This document shows, in pieces, positions 47,728 through 60,886 of a stretch of 64,000 nucleotides of DNA. Positions within the stretch are counted from its first letter, which is position 1. Each line of letters starts with the position of its first letter. The DNA is from Rahnella aceris (GTDB taxonomy: Bacteria > Pseudomonadota > Gammaproteobacteria > Enterobacterales > Enterobacteriaceae). The translations under genes were made by a program, and so were the position numbers. The notes under the pieces were generated by a model. That model worked only from the letters and a program-made list of their open reading frames with translations, ran no database searches and was not told the origin of the DNA. The DNA is taken from the NCBI RefSeq assembly GCF_011684115.1, contig NZ_JAADJV010000001.1, positions 1,116,001-1,180,000 on the forward strand. The letters run 5' to 3'.

Positions 47728-49452
47728 ATGGAAATCATAAGCTTTCTTACACCATTAGCCCGCACTGTTTCGGCGTGCGCGTGTCTTTCCCTGCGGTGGC
47801 GAGTTTCCTGCCTGCTGGTACTTACCGGAATGTTTTCCCTCACCGCGCAGGCCGCGCCGCTCAGCCCCGCTGACCGCGACAGTATCGAACAGCAGCAGCG
47901 GCAACTTCTGCAGCAGAACCAGCAGCAGCGTCAGGAACTGGAGCGCAGCACGTCAGTCGCCCCCGCGCCGCAAACCCCAGCGCAACCCGCCGGCCCGTGC
48001 TTTGATATTCACGACATTACCCTCAGCGGCGCAGACCATATGCCCGCGCGAATACAGCAAAAACTCACTCAACCCTATCTGCAACAGTGCCTCGGCATTG
48101 GCCAGATTAATGCCCTGGTGAAACAGGTCTCCGACTGGTATATCGGCCAGGGTTACATCACCAGCCGCGCGTTTCTCACTGAACAGGATTTGTCTTCCGG
48201 CGCGCTCAGCCTGACGGTGATGGAAGGCAAACTCGAAGCCATCAAAATGGAAAACCAGCGCGGCGCAATGCTGGCGATGGCGTTTCCGGGGCTGACCGGC
48301 AACATCCTTAATTTGCGTGATATCGAACAGGGGATGGAGCAGATTAACCGGCTGCGCAAAACGCCGGTGCAGATTGAAATCCAGCCCGGCAGCCAGCCGG
48401 GATACTCCATCGTCAACCTCACCTCAAAGCCTGAGTTTCCCCTGCAGGCCAGCGCCGGTTTTGATAACTCAGGGCAGAAAAGCACCGGCACCGGACAGGT
48501 CAGCGGCTCGCTGACCGGCAATAACCTGCTCGGGCTGGCGGATCAGTGGTTTGTCAGTGCGTCACGCAGCAGCGACGGCGCAAGCGACCATGACGCGAAA
48601 AGCGTGCAGGCGGGCGTTAATCTGCCTTACGGCTACTGGCTGTTCGATTACAACTACAGCTACAGCGACTACCTGAGCACCATTGAATCGCAGGGCTATC
48701 TGTGGCGCTCCACCGGCGACAGCCAGGCGCACCGCTTCACGCTTTCCCGCGTACTGTTTCGCAACGGCGACATGAAAACCGCCGCCAGCCTCGGGCTGAC
48801 GCACCGCCTCAACCGAAATTATCTCAACGATGCCCCGCTGGAAAGCAGCACCCGCAGCCTGACCAGCTGGACCGCCGGTATCAATCACAGCCAGAAACTC
48901 TGGGGCGGATACGCCACGCTTAACCCGGCGTTCAGCCGTGGCGTGCCGTGGTTTGGCGGCGAAAGCGATGAAGATAAAAATCCGGATGCCCCGCGTGCGG
49001 AGTTCTCTAAATGGACGCTGTCCACCAGCTATTACCGGCCTGTCACGCAACGCATTACCTGGCTGACCAGCGCCTACGGCCAGTGGGGCGATGACCGTCT
49101 TTACGGCAGCGAACGCCTGACGATTGGTGGCGAAAGCTCGGTGCGGGGGTTCAAAGAGCAATACATCTCCGGCGACAACGGCGGCTACTGGCGTAATGAG
49201 CTGGATACCCAACTGTTCACGCTGCCGGTGCTCGGCCAGATCAGCGCCGTGACGGCCCTCGACGGCGGCTACCTGCAACGCAGCAATCACGACACCAATG
49301 CGTCCGGCACCTTATGGGGCGGGGCGGTGGGTTTATCGAGCAGTAACGCACATTTCTCCAGCCAGTTTACCGTCGGCTGGCCGCTGAGCTATCCGGACTC
49401 ACTGGCACCGGATCGCGTCACGGTCTACTACCGCATCGGTTTTGCACTTTAG
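47728..49452 (+). CDS. cdiB: Two-partner secretion outer membrane transporter CdiB
   Basis: Omp85/TpsB-superfamily barrel that exports CdiA. 574 residues: signal peptide (about 17-42, VSCLLVLTGMFSLTAQA), a Gln-rich helix (about 52-72), POTRA domains (about 88-230, CFDIHDITLSGADHMPARIQ) and a 16-strand barrel. The channel-loop signature is ESSVRGFKEQYISGDNGGYWRNEL (VRGF/Y motif), and the protein ends in aromatic/hydrophobic YYRIGFAL. The ribosome site is weak. cdiA starts 36 bp downstream. Also called ShlB/FhaC/HecB family; the CDI role follows from the partner. Confidence 0.92.
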   Translation: MEIISFLTPLARTVSACACLSLRWRVSCLLVLTGMFSLTAQAAPLSPADRDSIEQQQRQLLQQNQQQRQELERSTSVAPAPQTPAQPAGPCFDIHDITLSGADHMPARIQQKLTQPYLQQCLGIGQINALVKQVSDWYIGQGYITSRAFLTEQDLSSGALSLTVMEGKLEAIKMENQRGAMLAMAFPGLTGNILNLRDIEQGMEQINRLRKTPVQIEIQPGSQPGYSIVNLTSKPEFPLQASAGFDNSGQKSTGTGQVSGSLTGNNLLGLADQWFVSASRSSDGASDHDAKSVQAGVNLPYGYWLFDYNYSYSDYLSTIESQGYLWRSTGDSQAHRFTLSRVLFRNGDMKTAASLGLTHRLNRNYLNDAPLESSTRSLTSWTAGINHSQKLWGGYATLNPAFSRGVPWFGGESDEDKNPDAPRAEFSKWTLSTSYYRPVTQRITWLTSAYGQWGDDRLYGSERLTIGGESSVRGFKEQYISGDNGGYWRNELDTQLFTLPVLGQISAVTALDGGYLQRSNHDTNASGTLWGGAVGLSSSNAHFSSQFTVGWPLSYPDSLAPDRVTVYYRIGFAL

Positions 49453-49488
49453 CGTTGTACCTCTGCATAAGAGAGAAGGAATTCGGCG

Positions 49489-52400
49489 ATGAAATCGATC
49501 ACAGAGCAACCGGTCGCGTTATGGCGTAAAGCGCTGGCCTACGGGCTGATGGGCTGGCTGGTCTGGCAACCGGTGATGCCTGCATTTGCGGCGGGTATCA
49601 CGGTAGCCGAAGGCAACACCCGCACCGATCAGGCGGGTAACGGCGTGCCGGTGGTGAACATCGCCACCCCGAATCAGGCCGGGATTTCGCATAATAAATA
49701 CAACGATTTCAACGTCGGCCAGCAGGGCCTCATTCTCAACAACGCCACCGGCAAACTGACCCAGACTCAGCTGGGCGGGCTGATACAGAACAACCCCAAT
49801 CTTACGGCAGGTCAGGAAGCGAAGGGCATCATTAACGAAGTGGTGTCGTCGAACCCTTCGCAGCTTAACGGCTACATGGAAGTCGCCGGTAAAGCCGCGA
49901 ACGTCATGGTCGCCAACCCTTACGGCATCACCTGTAACGGCTGCGGCTTCCTCAACACCCCTAACGCCACGCTGACCACCGGCAGGCCGGTGCTGAATGC
50001 GGACGGCTCGCTGCAATCCCTCGACGTCACGCAGGGCGCGATCACCGTTGAAGGTCAGGGGCTGGATGCCCGCACGAGCGATTCTTTTTCACTGATTTCC
50101 CGCGCCGCGCAGATTAACGCCGGGCTGTACGCCAGAGACCTGAACGTCACCCTGGGTGCCAACCGTGTCGATGCGCAGGGCAATGCCACGCCGATATCCG
50201 GCGCAGGCGTACCGGCGGTGGCGATTGACACCGGCGCACTCGGCGGTATGTACGCCAACCGCATTCATCTGGTTTCCAGCGACAAGGGCGTCGGGGTCAA
50301 CCTCGGCAACCTGAATGCCTCGGTCGGCGATATGCAGATTGATGCCAGCGGCAGGCTGACGCTAAGTAATGCGACTTCCACCGGCAAGCTGACGGCGAAT
50401 GCGCAGGCTATCGCGCTTAACGGCACCCAGCAGTCGGGCGGCGATATGGCGCTCAACAGTCAGGGACAACTGGCCGTTCAGGGGAGTCAGGTGACCAGCG
50501 GCGGCAATATCACGCTGGCCGCTGACCAGCTCAATTCAGGTAATACCGCGCAGGTGTCTGCGGCAGGCAATATTCATGCTACCGCCGGTAATGACAGCCA
50601 GTGGCAGGGCAAGTTGACGGCGGGGAAAGATCTCCAACTGAACGCCGGGGATCTGACCAATAACGGGCTGATCGCCGCAAACGGAAACGCCCGTATCACC
50701 ACGCAGCGGCTGACCAATACCGGCACGCTGCAGGCACAGGGGACGCAAGATCTTCAGGCGACAACGCTGGATAACAGCGGGGTGGTGCAGGCCAGCGGTG
50801 CCCTGACCCTCACCGCCGGAGAAACGCAGCTTGGCGGATTGCTGTCGAGTGACAATCAACTGACCGGGCGTTTCGGGCAACTTTCCACCCTCGCAGGGTC
50901 GCAAATTCAGTCCGGTACCGATGCGGATATCGGCGTGCAGGGCAGTGCGGTACTCGGCGGGAACGTCCGCGCCGGACAAAACCTGCAGCTCAGCAGCGGC
51001 TCATTGAGTTCGGCCAGCAGCGCTAAGCTTTACGCTGTCGGGAATGTGCAGGCGGAGGCGGGCAATAACGGTGTGTGGAATGGCAGCCTGACGGCGGGCG
51101 GTAATCTGGGCGTCAGTGCGGGCGACATGACCAACAATGGCACGCTGGCCGCCAGCGGCAACACGCAGCTCGCCACGCAAAAACTGACCAACGGCGGCCT
51201 GATCCAGGCGCAGGGTACACAGATCCTGAACGCCAGCGAACTGAACAACAGCGGCAAAATGCAGTCCGGCGGCGCGCAAAACATCACCGCCAATACCCTC
51301 AGCAATCAGGGGCTGATCGGTTCACAGCAGGGGCTGGGGTTGCAGGTTGCTGACCAGATGACCGTGGGTGAACAAGGCTCGCTGTTTGCCGGTGACCGGC
51401 TGAACATCGGCGGCGGTCAGATGATTGTCGACGGCACGCTGACCGGCAAAAATGGCCTGACGCTCAACAGTAATTCCCTGAACGCCGGGCAAAACTCGCT
51501 GATCACCAGCCTTGGCGATATTCAGTTTACTGCCGCGCAGCAGACGCTGGGCGGCCAGTTGTCGACCTCCGGCAACGTCGGCCTGAACGCTACGGATCTG
51601 TCCGTCGGGGCGCAGGGTTCCGTTCACAGCGATAAAGATTTATCCCTGACGGCAACCGGCAGCGCCACGGTGGCCGGTGCGCTCGACGGCAACACGCTGG
51701 AAGCCGGTGGCGGCACATTGCAGGTGACCGGCACCGGTTCACTGGCCTCCACGGGAGATATGCAGTTATCCGCCCGCCAGCAGCAGCTCGACGGTACCAT
51801 CAGCGCGGGCAATAATCTTTCGATTAACGCTGACCGGCTTAATGCCGCACAGGGTGGTAAAACCTCGGCACAAAATGACGTGCAGGCCACGGTTGCCAGC
51901 GGCGGGCAGTGGTCCGGCAGCCTGATTGCCGGACGTGACCTGAACTTTACCGCACACGATTTCAGCAACGGCGGCACGCTGGCCGCCAACCGCAACGGGC
52001 AGTTCAGCTTCGGCACCCTGACCAGTAACGGCCTGCTGCAATCCCTCGGCACGCAGCAGCTTGACGGCGACACCTTCAATAACAACGGCACGGCGCAGTC
52101 CGGCGGTGACCAGACGCTGACCCTCAGTCAGTTCAACAATCAGGGGCTGACCGGCACCCGCGGCGACATCATACTGAACGCGCGGGACGGCGTGACCAAC
52201 GGTGATGCGGCAACCTTACTGGCCGATGGTCAGCTGACGCTCAACACCGCCCAGGCAGATCTGGGCGGCACGCTGACCGGCACGCAGGGTGCAACACTTA
52301 ACGCCACCGCGCTGACCACCCGCGCCGGATCGGTACAGTCCAGCCAGGGCGATGTGAACCTCAGTGCGGATACCGCGAACTTAAAGGGTTTTCTCTCCGC

Positions 52401-55400
52401 AGATGGTAACGCGGCGCTGACCACGCAACAGCTCACCACCGGCAACGGCTCGCAGACGCAGGGTAAAAACGCGCTGGGGATCAGTGCGTCTGAAAAAGCC
52501 GATCTGGCCGGGAAACTGGTGACACCGGGCACGCTGACAGTTCAGGCCGGTACGCTGACCAACGGCGCGGCGCTGGGTGCGGACAATGTGGATATCACGG
52601 CCAGCTCGCTGACCAACAGCGGTGCCATCACCGCCGACGACGGCCTGCATGTGAAAGCCGGTACGTTGCAGCAGCAAGGCAGCCTGTCTGCGCAGAACCA
52701 GATGACGCTGGAAGGCCAGACGCTGGTCAATCAGGGCAACGTGTCGGGCGGTAACGTCGGCGTGAATGTCACCGGCAGTCTGACCAATCAGGGCACCGGC
52801 GTGATATCGGCGGGTAATGGTCTGACCGTGACGGCACCGGTAGTGACCAACAGCGGCCAGCTTCTGGCACAAACCGTCGGCGTGAATGCCATGGGTATCA
52901 GCAACAACGGGCTGATGCAGGGCAACGGCGGCACCACGCTCACCGCCAGTACGTTAACCAACGGTACGCAGGGGCAGGTATTGTCCGGCGGCACGCTGGG
53001 TGTGCAGGCAGGCGATACCCAGAATCAGGGACGTTTACAGGGCAGCCAGCTTAATCTTACCGGTAACAGCCTGACCAACGGCGGCACGGCATTAGGCACG
53101 AATGGCCTGAACGCGCAGATGCAGGGGGATCTCGCCAACAGCGGCAGCCTGCTCTCTTCCGGTGATGTCACGGTGAACGCCGCCACGCTGGAAAACAGTG
53201 GCCAGTTGCTCAGCGATAAAACCGCCACGGTGACGGCTGACCACGTCAGCAACACAGGACAGATCCAGGGCGACACGCTCGCGCTTACGGCGAACAACGC
53301 GGACAACAGCGGCAACCTGATTGGCCTGAAGGGCCTGACGGCGCAGCTGCAGCAGGATTTAACCAACGCCACGTCCGGCAAGATGCTGACGCAGGGCGCA
53401 CTCACCGTCACCGCCGCGCACGTCACCAACAACGGCAACTGGCAGGCCGACAGCGCCGATGTACACGCCGGTCAGTTAGATCTTAACGGCGCGATCCAGA
53501 CCGCCTCGCGCGCCAACCTCAACCTGACCGGCGCGCTCAACACGCAGGCGCAGGGCAAAATCATCTCAACCGGTCTGGCTATTTTGCAGGCGGCGAACCT
53601 GAATAATCAGGGGAACTGGTCGGCGGATAACCTGACCCTTACCGGCGGTGTCCTGACCAGCAGCGGCGGTATCAGCGGTGTCAGCGCGCTTACGGCCACG
53701 TTCAGCGGGCAACTTCAGGTTCAGCAGGGCGGCACATTACTCAGTGGCGGCACCGCCACGCTGAACGCCGGGAATATTGCTAACAGCGGCACTCTTCAGG
53801 CCGGTAATCTGACGCTCACTACCAACAGCATTTCAAACGCCGGGCAGTTACAGGGCCAGCAAAGCCTGCAGGGCACGGTACAAAACGGCATCACCAATCT
53901 GAGCGGCGGCACCGTACGCAGTCAGGGGACGTTAGATTTGGGCGCACAATCGCTGCTCAATCAGGGTCAGCTGCAGGGCGACGGCGTCAGCCATCTGACC
54001 CTCACCGGTAATCTCAACAACCAGGGCACCTTACTGACCGGCGGCAGGCTGACAGTGTCTGCACCGGTGCTGACCAACAGCGGCACGCTGCAGGCACAGG
54101 GCCTCACCATGACCGGCGGCACGCTCAACAACAGCGGTACGCTGACCGGACAGGGCGACAGCGCACTGAACGTCACGCAGATGACCAATCAGGGCCAGCT
54201 TCAGGGCGACCGGCTGACGCTTACCGGTAACGAACTGCATAACACCGGCACCGTATTGGGCAGCCAGTCACTGGGGCTTAACGTTCAGAACGCCGACAAC
54301 CAGGCGGGCGGCAGACTTTACAGCGCAGGCAACCTGACGCTGGTGACACCGGTGCTCAATCAGGCGGGCAGCCTGCTGGCGCTGGGGGATATGACGCTGC
54401 AACTCGGTTCGGGTTTTACCCAGACCGGCACGCTGGCAGCGGGGCAGAACCTCAACCTCAGCACGCAGGGCGACCTGAACGTGCTCGGCACCTTGCAGGG
54501 CAACGGTATCCAGCTCAGTTCCACGGGCAACTTTACCAACAGCGGTCAGTTGCGCGGTGGCGGCGGTACGGTGGGCGTGGACGCCAGCAACATCCAGCTC
54601 AACGGCAGCGGCAGCGTACAGTCCGGCGGGGATATCCGCCTGGCCAGCCGTGGCGTGCTTAACAACAGCGGCTTTGTCGGCGGGGCGGGCAACGTGGTGA
54701 TGTCCGCAGCCGGGCCGCTTGCCAACAGCGCACTGCTGTACGCCGGTAACAACATGCAGTTGCTGGCCGACAGTATTCACAATAACTACGGCGATATTCT
54801 GGCAGGCAACAGCCTGTGGCTGCAGCGGGACGCGGCGGGCAACGCCAACAGTGAAGTGGTCAACACGTCGGGGGATATCGAAACCACCAACGGCGATATC
54901 ACCATCAATACCGGCCATCTGCTGAATCAGCGGGACGGTTTGAGTGTGTCCGGTTCCTCTCAAACGCCGGTGGATGCGCCGTCATGGTTGGGGCAAAGCT
55001 CCGTGACCATGAGATTAGGGGATCTCAACGAAAGCGACCTCGGTTATTACACGGTATCGGTCAGAACTGGCGGAAGTATGGGACAAGGTAACGGTTCCGT
55101 TGATGACCATTTTTACCTTGCGCCGAAAGCGACGGCTGCAGAAAAGAAATATCTGGTCAGTACCTCAACCGTTAATGCTACCGCCTCAGGAGGCGCGGGG
55201 CGTATTGCTTCAAACCGCGATTTAAATATTGCAGCCAGTAATGTAGATAATATCGCCAGCAATATTTTGGCAGGGGGAAACATCACCCTGTCCGGCAGTT
55301 CTTTGAATAATCAGTCTTATGAGAATGGCGTCCAAAATGAATATCTGACCTATAAATATACGGGCGTTACAGCCACTGAGAGCTTCGATAAACTCCACGG

Positions 55401-58400
55401 CTTAGCTTACTTTGACCCTGACTGTGGCAACTGCTATTACGTTGATGCCGATACCAATACTAAAGTTACCTATCAGTTAGCGAACGGCGCAACTTACGAA
55501 ACCCTCAGCACCGGCGAAGGCCTCCGCTCAGTTATTCAGGCCGGTGGGGCAGTTAACGCCAGTTTCAGCAATAACATCAGCAATACCACGACCTCCGCTA
55601 ACGCAGGCGGTTTATCCCATGCGATAAGCGCCCCGTCTCTGAACGGCACGTCGGGCCTGCAACAGGTCAGCGGTTCGCAAAGTAAACAACTGGCATCCGC
55701 ACAAAACCTGACCGTCGGCTCGGTACAGTGGAACAATTCCGTCACCGATGCGTTAAAGCAAATCGGCAATCAGGGCGCTGCACTGACGGATTACCCGCTG
55801 CCGACCGGCAATAACGGTTTGTTTGTGGCGAGTCAGGATCCTTCCAGCCCGTATCTGATCACCACCAACCCGCAACTTGGCGGGATCGGTAAAACCGATC
55901 CGTCACTGTTCAATGCGCTGAACGATTACCTTGCGCGACCGACGTCTGCGATATCTGCCGTGGGCAAACAGGCCACCCCGGGTGGTACCGGCCTGACCTC
56001 TGCGGCCTTTTCTGCAACGCCGGTGGCAGGTCAGGTTGTCCATCCTGCGGTTCAGCCTGGCACGCCGTCCAACCCGCGCATTGAAACGGCACCGGTCTAT
56101 ACCGACGAGAGCAAGTTCCTCGGCTCGGCCTACTTTATGGACCGGCTGAAGCTGACGCCGGACTATGACTACAAATTCCTCGGCGATGCCGCCTTCGATA
56201 CCCGTTATGTCGATAACGCCGTGCTCAGTCAGACCGGACAGCGCTACGTCGGCGGCACAGGGTCAGACCTCGCGCAGATGCAGTATCTGATTGATAACGC
56301 CGCCGAACAGCAGGCCGGTCTGGGCCTGCAACTGGGCGTCAGCCTGTCGCCGGAACAGGTCGCGGCGCTGACCAAAAGCATCGTCTGGTGGGAAAAAACC
56401 ACCGTCAACGGCCAGACGGTTCTGGCACCTAAACTCTATCTTTCTGCTAACGACACCCACGCGGTGACCGGCAGCGTGATTTCCGGGAACACCGTCAATC
56501 TCGACGCCGGGCATATCGTCAACGCGGGCAGTACCCTGCAGGCCCAGACGCAACTGGCGGCAAAAAGCAGCAGTTCGCTGGATAACCTTAACGCCGGGCT
56601 GATTGCTTCTAACGGCAGCCTGCAGCTGAGCGCGCTGGGCGATATCAATAATATCGGTTCTTCGATTAGCGGACAGACCGTGGCACTGGCCTCGGTCAGC
56701 GGCGACATCAATAACGTCACGCAGGCGCAGCAGTGGACGGCCGCGCCGACCACCAGCAAAAGCAAAACGTCTCAGCTGACCTTCAGCCAGACCCAGACCG
56801 GCGACGTGGCCGGTATCTCGGCCACTGACGGGCTTTCGCTTACCGCCGGTCACGACATCAACAACACCGGTGCCCGACTCACGGCGGGCAGTGACCTGCA
56901 ACTGGTGGCGCTGAACGATATCAGCATCACTGGCAACGCGCTCAGCACCAGCAAAACCACGGCGAAAAGCAGTACACAGACCACCGACAGCCAGGCCAGC
57001 ACGGTCAGCGCGGGCGGTAATTTATCGGCCAGCGCGGGACACGACCTGACCGTGGCGGGCAGCGCCGTCACCGCCAAAGGCGACGCCACGCTGGCGGCAG
57101 TCAACGACATCAATCTCAACACGATGGATCAGAGCAGCCATCAGACCAGCGGCAAAAATCAGGCTGACAGCAACAACGCCACCCGCACGGTGGTGAGCAG
57201 CGGCGGTGACCTGACGCTCAGCGCCGGGCGCGACCTTAACTCGCAGGCGGCGCAACTCACCGCCGATCTCAACGCCTCACTCAGCGCCGGTCGCGACGTC
57301 AACCTGAACGCGCATCAGACCAGCACCTACAGCGAAACCCACGGCAGTAAAAGCGTGAGTATCCGCGAGAATGTGGGGCAGGAAGGGACAGCGGTGGTCA
57401 GCGGCGTAAGCACCAGCATTGCCGCCGGGCGTGACATTACGACACAGGCCGCGCAAGTACAGGCCACCGGCGACCTGGCCCTGAACGCCGGGCGGGATGT
57501 GAATATCACCACCGCACAGGAAAGCCAGTACAGCTACGACGAAAAAACCAAAACCAAAAAACACCTGTTCTCCGGCACGACCACGCATACCGTTGCAGAG
57601 GACTATGCCACCACAGAGAAAGCCTCGCAGCTGAGTGGCGACAAGGTGTCAATTGTTGCCGGGCAAGACCTGACGGTGAAGGGCTCGTCCGTGGTGGGTG
57701 ACGGGGATGTGACGCTGAAAGCGGGGAAAAATGTCAATATCCTTGCAGCCACCGATACCAGTTCCAGCTACCGCCTGAGCGAGACTAAAAAAAGCGGGCT
57801 GATGGGCACGGGAGGTTTTGGTGTAACCATCGGCAGCGCACAATCGCGACATCAGCTCAATGAAGAGGGTACCACTCAGAGTCAGAGTGTCAGCACTATT
57901 GGTTCAACCGGCGGTAACGCAAATATTATCGCGGGTGAAAAAGCACATATCAGCGGCGCGGATGTGATTGCCGATAAAAACCTGAACGTTGTCGCGGGCG
58001 AAATTGTGGTTGACCCCGGTAACGATCTGTTGAGACGTAAAGAGAGTTACGAACAGAAAAAGAGCGGTCTGACATTGTCAGTGTCCAGCCCGGTGACCGA
58101 TGCCATTCTTGCAGCGAACAGCACACTCAAACGAAGTGGGGAGGTCAGCGACGAACGGCTGAAAACGCTGTATGCCGTGCAGGCGGCAGATAACGCATGG
58201 ATAGCTGTCGCGGGTGCCTCTTCCATGGCGACTGATGTAGCCCAGGGCAATCTGAACGCCGTGAAGGTGGAACTCAGCGTAGGTTCGAGTAAAAGCTCAT
58301 CTGAATCCAGTTCTACACAAAATCAGGTACGCGGCAGCACCCTCAGCGCAGGCGGAAATACCACGCTGGTGGCTACGGGTAACAAAGGTACCAGCGGTGA

Positions 58401-60438
58401 TCTTCATATCAGCGGCAGCGGTGTGACAGGCAATAATGTCACTCTTGTGGCGCAGAATGATCTGCTGCTGGATGCCGCATCGAACAACACCGAGCAAACC
58501 AGTAAGAATAACAGCAGCGGCTGGAATGTCGGTGTGCATATATCGCTGGGTCAGGAGACGGGAATTGGCGTGTCGGCCAGCGGTTACCAGTCAAAAGGAA
58601 CGGCTGACGGTAAGAGTACCGAATATGTTAATACGCGGGTCAACGCCAGTGATGGGCTTAGCCTGAGCAGCGGACGGGATACGGTTATTTCCGGTGCGCA
58701 GGTGTTGGGTGAAAAAATCACTGCTGAGGTGGGTCGCGACCTGACGATAACCAGCCTGCAGGATACTGACGAGTACCACAGCCAGCAGAAAAGCGTGAGT
58801 GGCGGCGCCAGTTTCACTTTCGGGTCAATGACCGGTTCAGCCTCACTGAGTATTAATAAGAGCAAAACCGACAGCGACTACGCAAGCGTTGGTGAGCAAA
58901 GCGGGTTGTTTGCCGGGGATAAAGGGTTCGATATTACGGTAGGCAACCATACCCAACTGGGTGGTGCAGTCATAGCGAGCACTGCAACAGCCGATAAGAA
59001 CCTGCTTGATACCGGTTCGTTGGGTTGGAGCGATATCAATAACGAAGCGCAGTACAGTGCCAGTAGCCAGGGGCTTGCCGGTGGCTTTTCATCGGAAAAA
59101 AATAATAAAGGCGAGCGGGTTAACGGCGGCGGCGTTGTCCCTGTTATTGGTGTTAAGAGCAGCGGTGACGCTTCAGGTACAACGCAATCGGCCATTGCTG
59201 CGGGCAGTATCGTCATCCGAGACAGTGAGAAGCAGACGCAGGATATTGCAGGGCTAAGCCGCGATACCGACAACGCCAATGGTCATATCGATAAGATTTT
59301 CGATGAGAAGAAAATTGCCGAGCAACAGGAACTGGCGGCGTTGTTCGGGCAGATGGCGAACTCAGCTGCCGGTGATCTTGGTGAGGCGATGGGCTGGGGA
59401 CCGAATAGCCCCGAAAAAGCCGCGATCCACGGTGTGATAGGTGCAATCCAGGCGAGTTTCGGCGGCGGCAATGCGCTGGCCGGCGGGTTGGCCGGGATGA
59501 GCAGCGAAGCGTTTAGTCAGATGGTCGATACTTATCTGAGTAACAACACACAACTGGACCGCAATGAAAGAGGGGCTATCACCCAGTGGGCCGCCACGTT
59601 AAGTGGTAGTGCAATTGGCGGAATTATTGGCGGAACGACCGGTGCACAGTCCGGTGCAGCCGTCTCACTGGATGCTGAACGCTATAACCGCCAGTTACAC
59701 CCGGATGAACGAGCTGAAATCAAAAAGCTGGCAGGCGGAGACGAAGAGAAAGAGCAGCGACTGTTAGCTGAAGCCTGTCGCCGGGTAGATTGCGCGGCTG
59801 AGTTTGCGCTGGGTTCAGAGCAACGGGCCTATTATGAAGCGCTGGTAAAAAATCAGGCCGCGACGCCAGAAGAGCGTAAAGCGCTGGACAGCTACTGGGT
59901 TACACAATTTAAAGAAAGTTACGGTAACTATCCGGGTTATGCAGGGACGGAAGACAAGCAACTGTTCCAGTACGGCGAAGCGGATAAGCTCAACGACAGC
60001 CAGCAGTTTGTACGTAATCAGTATGTGGTTGAACTGAGTAATAAGCTGGGTGTTGAGGTTGAGACAGCGCGTCAAATGACCGAAGGGATGTCGCTGGCTA
60101 TGCTGGTTGTGGCGGCGAAGAACGGGAAGAGTTTACCGGGTAGGGGGGCTAATAGTTCCGTTAGTGGCCTGAATCTGAATAAGTCGCTGGCAAGTGAGGC
60201 TCAGTTGGCTGAGCTATCCAGAAGTGGAGGGACTTCAGTGGCTGGTCATGGATCTGGTGCCGTGCTGAAAGACTCTGCCCGTTTAGTTGCAGAATATGGT
60301 GGAAAAACAGCCGACTGGAGTAAAGTTAGTAGTCAAAGCTACAAAGCTGTTGATGGTACTGTTTTCGAAATCCATGCTTACCGTAATGCGGCTACAGGCC
60401 AAGTTGTTGAGCCAAAAACGATAGCGATAAAAAAATAG
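49489..60438 (+). CDS. cdiA: CdiA-type contact-dependent inhibition effector / filamentous haemagglutinin
   Basis: Giant 3649-residue TpsA protein displayed on the cell surface, delivering its C-terminal toxin into neighbours. Layout: signal segment with [23 protein letters not shown] (1-35); two-partner secretion domain (about 36-290) with NNPNLTAG and [18 protein letters not shown] beta-helix repeats (about 300-1810); a less repetitive central part (about 1824-2300) where receptor-binding domains of CdiA proteins lie; a second repeat block (about 2300-3200); a pretoxin region (3260-3400) ending in [23 protein letters not shown] (to about residue 3407); and a variable toxin tail. No VENN motif is present at the junction. 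The last 90 residues ([36 protein letters not shown]) resemble a tail domain I have seen on CdiA/Rhs proteins, with His/Lys/Glu as candidate catalytic residues. The activity is not known. Confidence 0.9.
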   Translation: MKSITEQPVALWRKALAYGLMGWLVWQPVMPAFAAGITVAEGNTRTDQAGNGVPVVNIATPNQAGISHNKYNDFNVGQQGLILNNATGKLTQTQLGGLIQNNPNLTAGQEAKGIINEVVSSNPSQLNGYMEVAGKAANVMVANPYGITCNGCGFLNTPNATLTTGRPVLNADGSLQSLDVTQGAITVEGQGLDARTSDSFSLISRAAQINAGLYARDLNVTLGANRVDAQGNATPISGAGVPAVAIDTGALGGMYANRIHLVSSDKGVGVNLGNLNASVGDMQIDASGRLTLSNATSTGKLTANAQAIALNGTQQSGGDMALNSQGQLAVQGSQVTSGGNITLAADQLNSGNTAQVSAAGNIHATAGNDSQWQGKLTAGKDLQLNAGDLTNNGLIAANGNARITTQRLTNTGTLQAQGTQDLQATTLDNSGVVQASGALTLTAGETQLGGLLSSDNQLTGRFGQLSTLAGSQIQSGTDADIGVQGSAVLGGNVRAGQNLQLSSGSLSSASSAKLYAVGNVQAEAGNNGVWNGSLTAGGNLGVSAGDMTNNGTLAASGNTQLATQKLTNGGLIQAQGTQILNASELNNSGKMQSGGAQNITANTLSNQGLIGSQQGLGLQVADQMTVGEQGSLFAGDRLNIGGGQMIVDGTLTGKNGLTLNSNSLNAGQNSLITSLGDIQFTAAQQTLGGQLSTSGNVGLNATDLSVGAQGSVHSDKDLSLTATGSATVAGALDGNTLEAGGGTLQVTGTGSLASTGDMQLSARQQQLDGTISAGNNLSINADRLNAAQGGKTSAQNDVQATVASGGQWSGSLIAGRDLNFTAHDFSNGGTLAANRNGQFSFGTLTSNGLLQSLGTQQLDGDTFNNNGTAQSGGDQTLTLSQFNNQGLTGTRGDIILNARDGVTNGDAATLLADGQLTLNTAQADLGGTLTGTQGATLNATALTTRAGSVQSSQGDVNLSADTANLKGFLSADGNAALTTQQLTTGNGSQTQGKNALGISASEKADLAGKLVTPGTLTVQAGTLTNGAALGADNVDITASSLTNSGAITADDGLHVKAGTLQQQGSLSAQNQMTLEGQTLVNQGNVSGGNVGVNVTGSLTNQGTGVISAGNGLTVTAPVVTNSGQLLAQTVGVNAMGISNNGLMQGNGGTTLTASTLTNGTQGQVLSGGTLGVQAGDTQNQGRLQGSQLNLTGNSLTNGGTALGTNGLNAQMQGDLANSGSLLSSGDVTVNAATLENSGQLLSDKTATVTADHVSNTGQIQGDTLALTANNADNSGNLIGLKGLTAQLQQDLTNATSGKMLTQGALTVTAAHVTNNGNWQADSADVHAGQLDLNGAIQTASRANLNLTGALNTQAQGKIISTGLAILQAANLNNQGNWSADNLTLTGGVLTSSGGISGVSALTATFSGQLQVQQGGTLLSGGTATLNAGNIANSGTLQAGNLTLTTNSISNAGQLQGQQSLQGTVQNGITNLSGGTVRSQGTLDLGAQSLLNQGQLQGDGVSHLTLTGNLNNQGTLLTGGRLTVSAPVLTNSGTLQAQGLTMTGGTLNNSGTLTGQGDSALNVTQMTNQGQLQGDRLTLTGNELHNTGTVLGSQSLGLNVQNADNQAGGRLYSAGNLTLVTPVLNQAGSLLALGDMTLQLGSGFTQTGTLAAGQNLNLSTQGDLNVLGTLQGNGIQLSSTGNFTNSGQLRGGGGTVGVDASNIQLNGSGSVQSGGDIRLASRGVLNNSGFVGGAGNVVMSAAGPLANSALLYAGNNMQLLADSIHNNYGDILAGNSLWLQRDAAGNANSEVVNTSGDIETTNGDITINTGHLLNQRDGLSVSGSSQTPVDAPSWLGQSSVTMRLGDLNESDLGYYTVSVRTGGSMGQGNGSVDDHFYLAPKATAAEKKYLVSTSTVNATASGGAGRIASNRDLNIAASNVDNIASNILAGGNITLSGSSLNNQSYENGVQNEYLTYKYTGVTATESFDKLHGLAYFDPDCGNCYYVDADTNTKVTYQLANGATYETLSTGEGLRSVIQAGGAVNASFSNNISNTTTSANAGGLSHAISAPSLNGTSGLQQVSGSQSKQLASAQNLTVGSVQWNNSVTDALKQIGNQGAALTDYPLPTGNNGLFVASQDPSSPYLITTNPQLGGIGKTDPSLFNALNDYLARPTSAISAVGKQATPGGTGLTSAAFSATPVAGQVVHPAVQPGTPSNPRIETAPVYTDESKFLGSAYFMDRLKLTPDYDYKFLGDAAFDTRYVDNAVLSQTGQRYVGGTGSDLAQMQYLIDNAAEQQAGLGLQLGVSLSPEQVAALTKSIVWWEKTTVNGQTVLAPKLYLSANDTHAVTGSVISGNTVNLDAGHIVNAGSTLQAQTQLAAKSSSSLDNLNAGLIASNGSLQLSALGDINNIGSSISGQTVALASVSGDINNVTQAQQWTAAPTTSKSKTSQLTFSQTQTGDVAGISATDGLSLTAGHDINNTGARLTAGSDLQLVALNDISITGNALSTSKTTAKSSTQTTDSQASTVSAGGNLSASAGHDLTVAGSAVTAKGDATLAAVNDINLNTMDQSSHQTSGKNQADSNNATRTVVSSGGDLTLSAGRDLNSQAAQLTADLNASLSAGRDVNLNAHQTSTYSETHGSKSVSIRENVGQEGTAVVSGVSTSIAAGRDITTQAAQVQATGDLALNAGRDVNITTAQESQYSYDEKTKTKKHLFSGTTTHTVAEDYATTEKASQLSGDKVSIVAGQDLTVKGSSVVGDGDVTLKAGKNVNILAATDTSSSYRLSETKKSGLMGTGGFGVTIGSAQSRHQLNEEGTTQSQSVSTIGSTGGNANIIAGEKAHISGADVIADKNLNVVAGEIVVDPGNDLLRRKESYEQKKSGLTLSVSSPVTDAILAANSTLKRSGEVSDERLKTLYAVQAADNAWIAVAGASSMATDVAQGNLNAVKVELSVGSSKSSSESSSTQNQVRGSTLSAGGNTTLVATGNKGTSGDLHISGSGVTGNNVTLVAQNDLLLDAASNNTEQTSKNNSSGWNVGVHISLGQETGIGVSASGYQSKGTADGKSTEYVNTRVNASDGLSLSSGRDTVISGAQVLGEKITAEVGRDLTITSLQDTDEYHSQQKSVSGGASFTFGSMTGSASLSINKSKTDSDYASVGEQSGLFAGDKGFDITVGNHTQLGGAVIASTATADKNLLDTGSLGWSDINNEAQYSASSQGLAGGFSSEKNNKGERVNGGGVVPVIGVKSSGDASGTTQSAIAAGSIVIRDSEKQTQDIAGLSRDTDNANGHIDKIFDEKKIAEQQELAALFGQMANSAAGDLGEAMGWGPNSPEKAAIHGVIGAIQASFGGGNALAGGLAGMSSEAFSQMVDTYLSNNTQLDRNERGAITQWAATLSGSAIGGIIGGTTGAQSGAAVSLDAERYNRQLHPDERAEIKKLAGGDEEKEQRLLAEACRRVDCAAEFALGSEQRAYYEALVKNQAATPEERKALDSYWVTQFKESYGNYPGYAGTEDKQLFQYGEADKLNDSQQFVRNQYVVELSNKLGVEVETARQMTEGMSLAMLVVAAKNGKSLPGRGANSSVSGLNLNKSLASEAQLAELSRSGGTSVAGHGSGAVLKDSARLVAEYGGKTADWSKVSSQSYKAVDGTVFEIHAYRNAATGQVVEPKTIAIKK
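59601..59709 (+). repeat. 109-bp direct repeat, cdiA copy (toxin-junction sequence)
   Basis: Matches 61687-61795 at 106 of 109 positions. It encodes [11 protein letters not shown] through [10 protein letters not shown] at the boundary between constant CdiA and its variable C-terminus. Confidence 0.95.
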
Positions 60439-60447
60439 TGGGACGTT

Positions 60448-60843
60448 ATGAAAGTAAAATGCCTTGCGACTAACCTAACAGCACAACAGAAGACAGTGCT
60501 CGGCTTAATGGATAATCAAGATCCTCAGTATCCATATATTGTTGGGCAAACTTATACGGTTTTGGCTATAAGTAGCAAAATTGGTGTTAATGCGGGAACA
60601 TTGCTGCAATTACAAAAAATACCAATGGATTATATTATATCGGTTCCCTTATGCATTTTTGAAATCGTTGATAACCGTCCATCGCAATACTGGAAGATCC
60701 AAAAGCGTAGTGAATACGAAATATCACTTTGGCCGGAGGAGTTTTATCAGGAGTACTTCCATGACGATCTAAGTGACGGAGTCCCAGAAGTCGTTGAAAT
60801 CTACAAACGCGTTGTTGAACGATTAGAAAAAGAGTTTGATTAA
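60448..60843 (+). CDS. cdiI: Probable CdiI immunity protein
   Basis: 131 residues, acidic, starting 10 bp after the cdiA stop. The AT-rich composition matches the toxin tail and differs from the GC-rich body of cdiA, as is usual for exchangeable toxin/immunity pairs. No signal peptide or membrane segment, so it should act in the cytosol. The protein family is not recognised; the immunity role is inferred from position and size. It ends in a strong terminator. Confidence 0.75.
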   Translation: MKVKCLATNLTAQQKTVLGLMDNQDPQYPYIVGQTYTVLAISSKIGVNAGTLLQLQKIPMDYIISVPLCIFEIVDNRPSQYWKIQKRSEYEISLWPEEFYQEYFHDDLSDGVPEVVEIYKRVVERLEKEFD

Positions 60844-60848
60844 TCAAT

Positions 60849-60880
60849 AATCCCGGCTCACTTCTGAGCCGGGATATTTT
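60849..60880 (+). terminator. Terminator after cdiI
   Basis: TCCCGGCTCA / TGAGCCGGGA around CTTC, followed by TATTTTTA. It ends the cdiBAI transcript. Confidence 0.9.
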
Positions 60881-60886
60881 TACGTG

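Noticed and set aside
54268..54963. Long minus-strand open frames throughout cdiA
   Set aside because: They arise from the GC-rich, repetitive codon pattern of the plus-strand gene; none has a ribosome site or recognisable domain.
49489..55000. Repetitive block considered as a CRISPR or tandem-repeat array
   Set aside because: Repeats are degenerate, in frame and encode FHA beta-helix turns; there are no constant repeats with spacers.
59640..59720. VENN pretoxin motif in the intact CdiA
   Set aside because: Not present; the junction is [11 protein letters not shown] instead.
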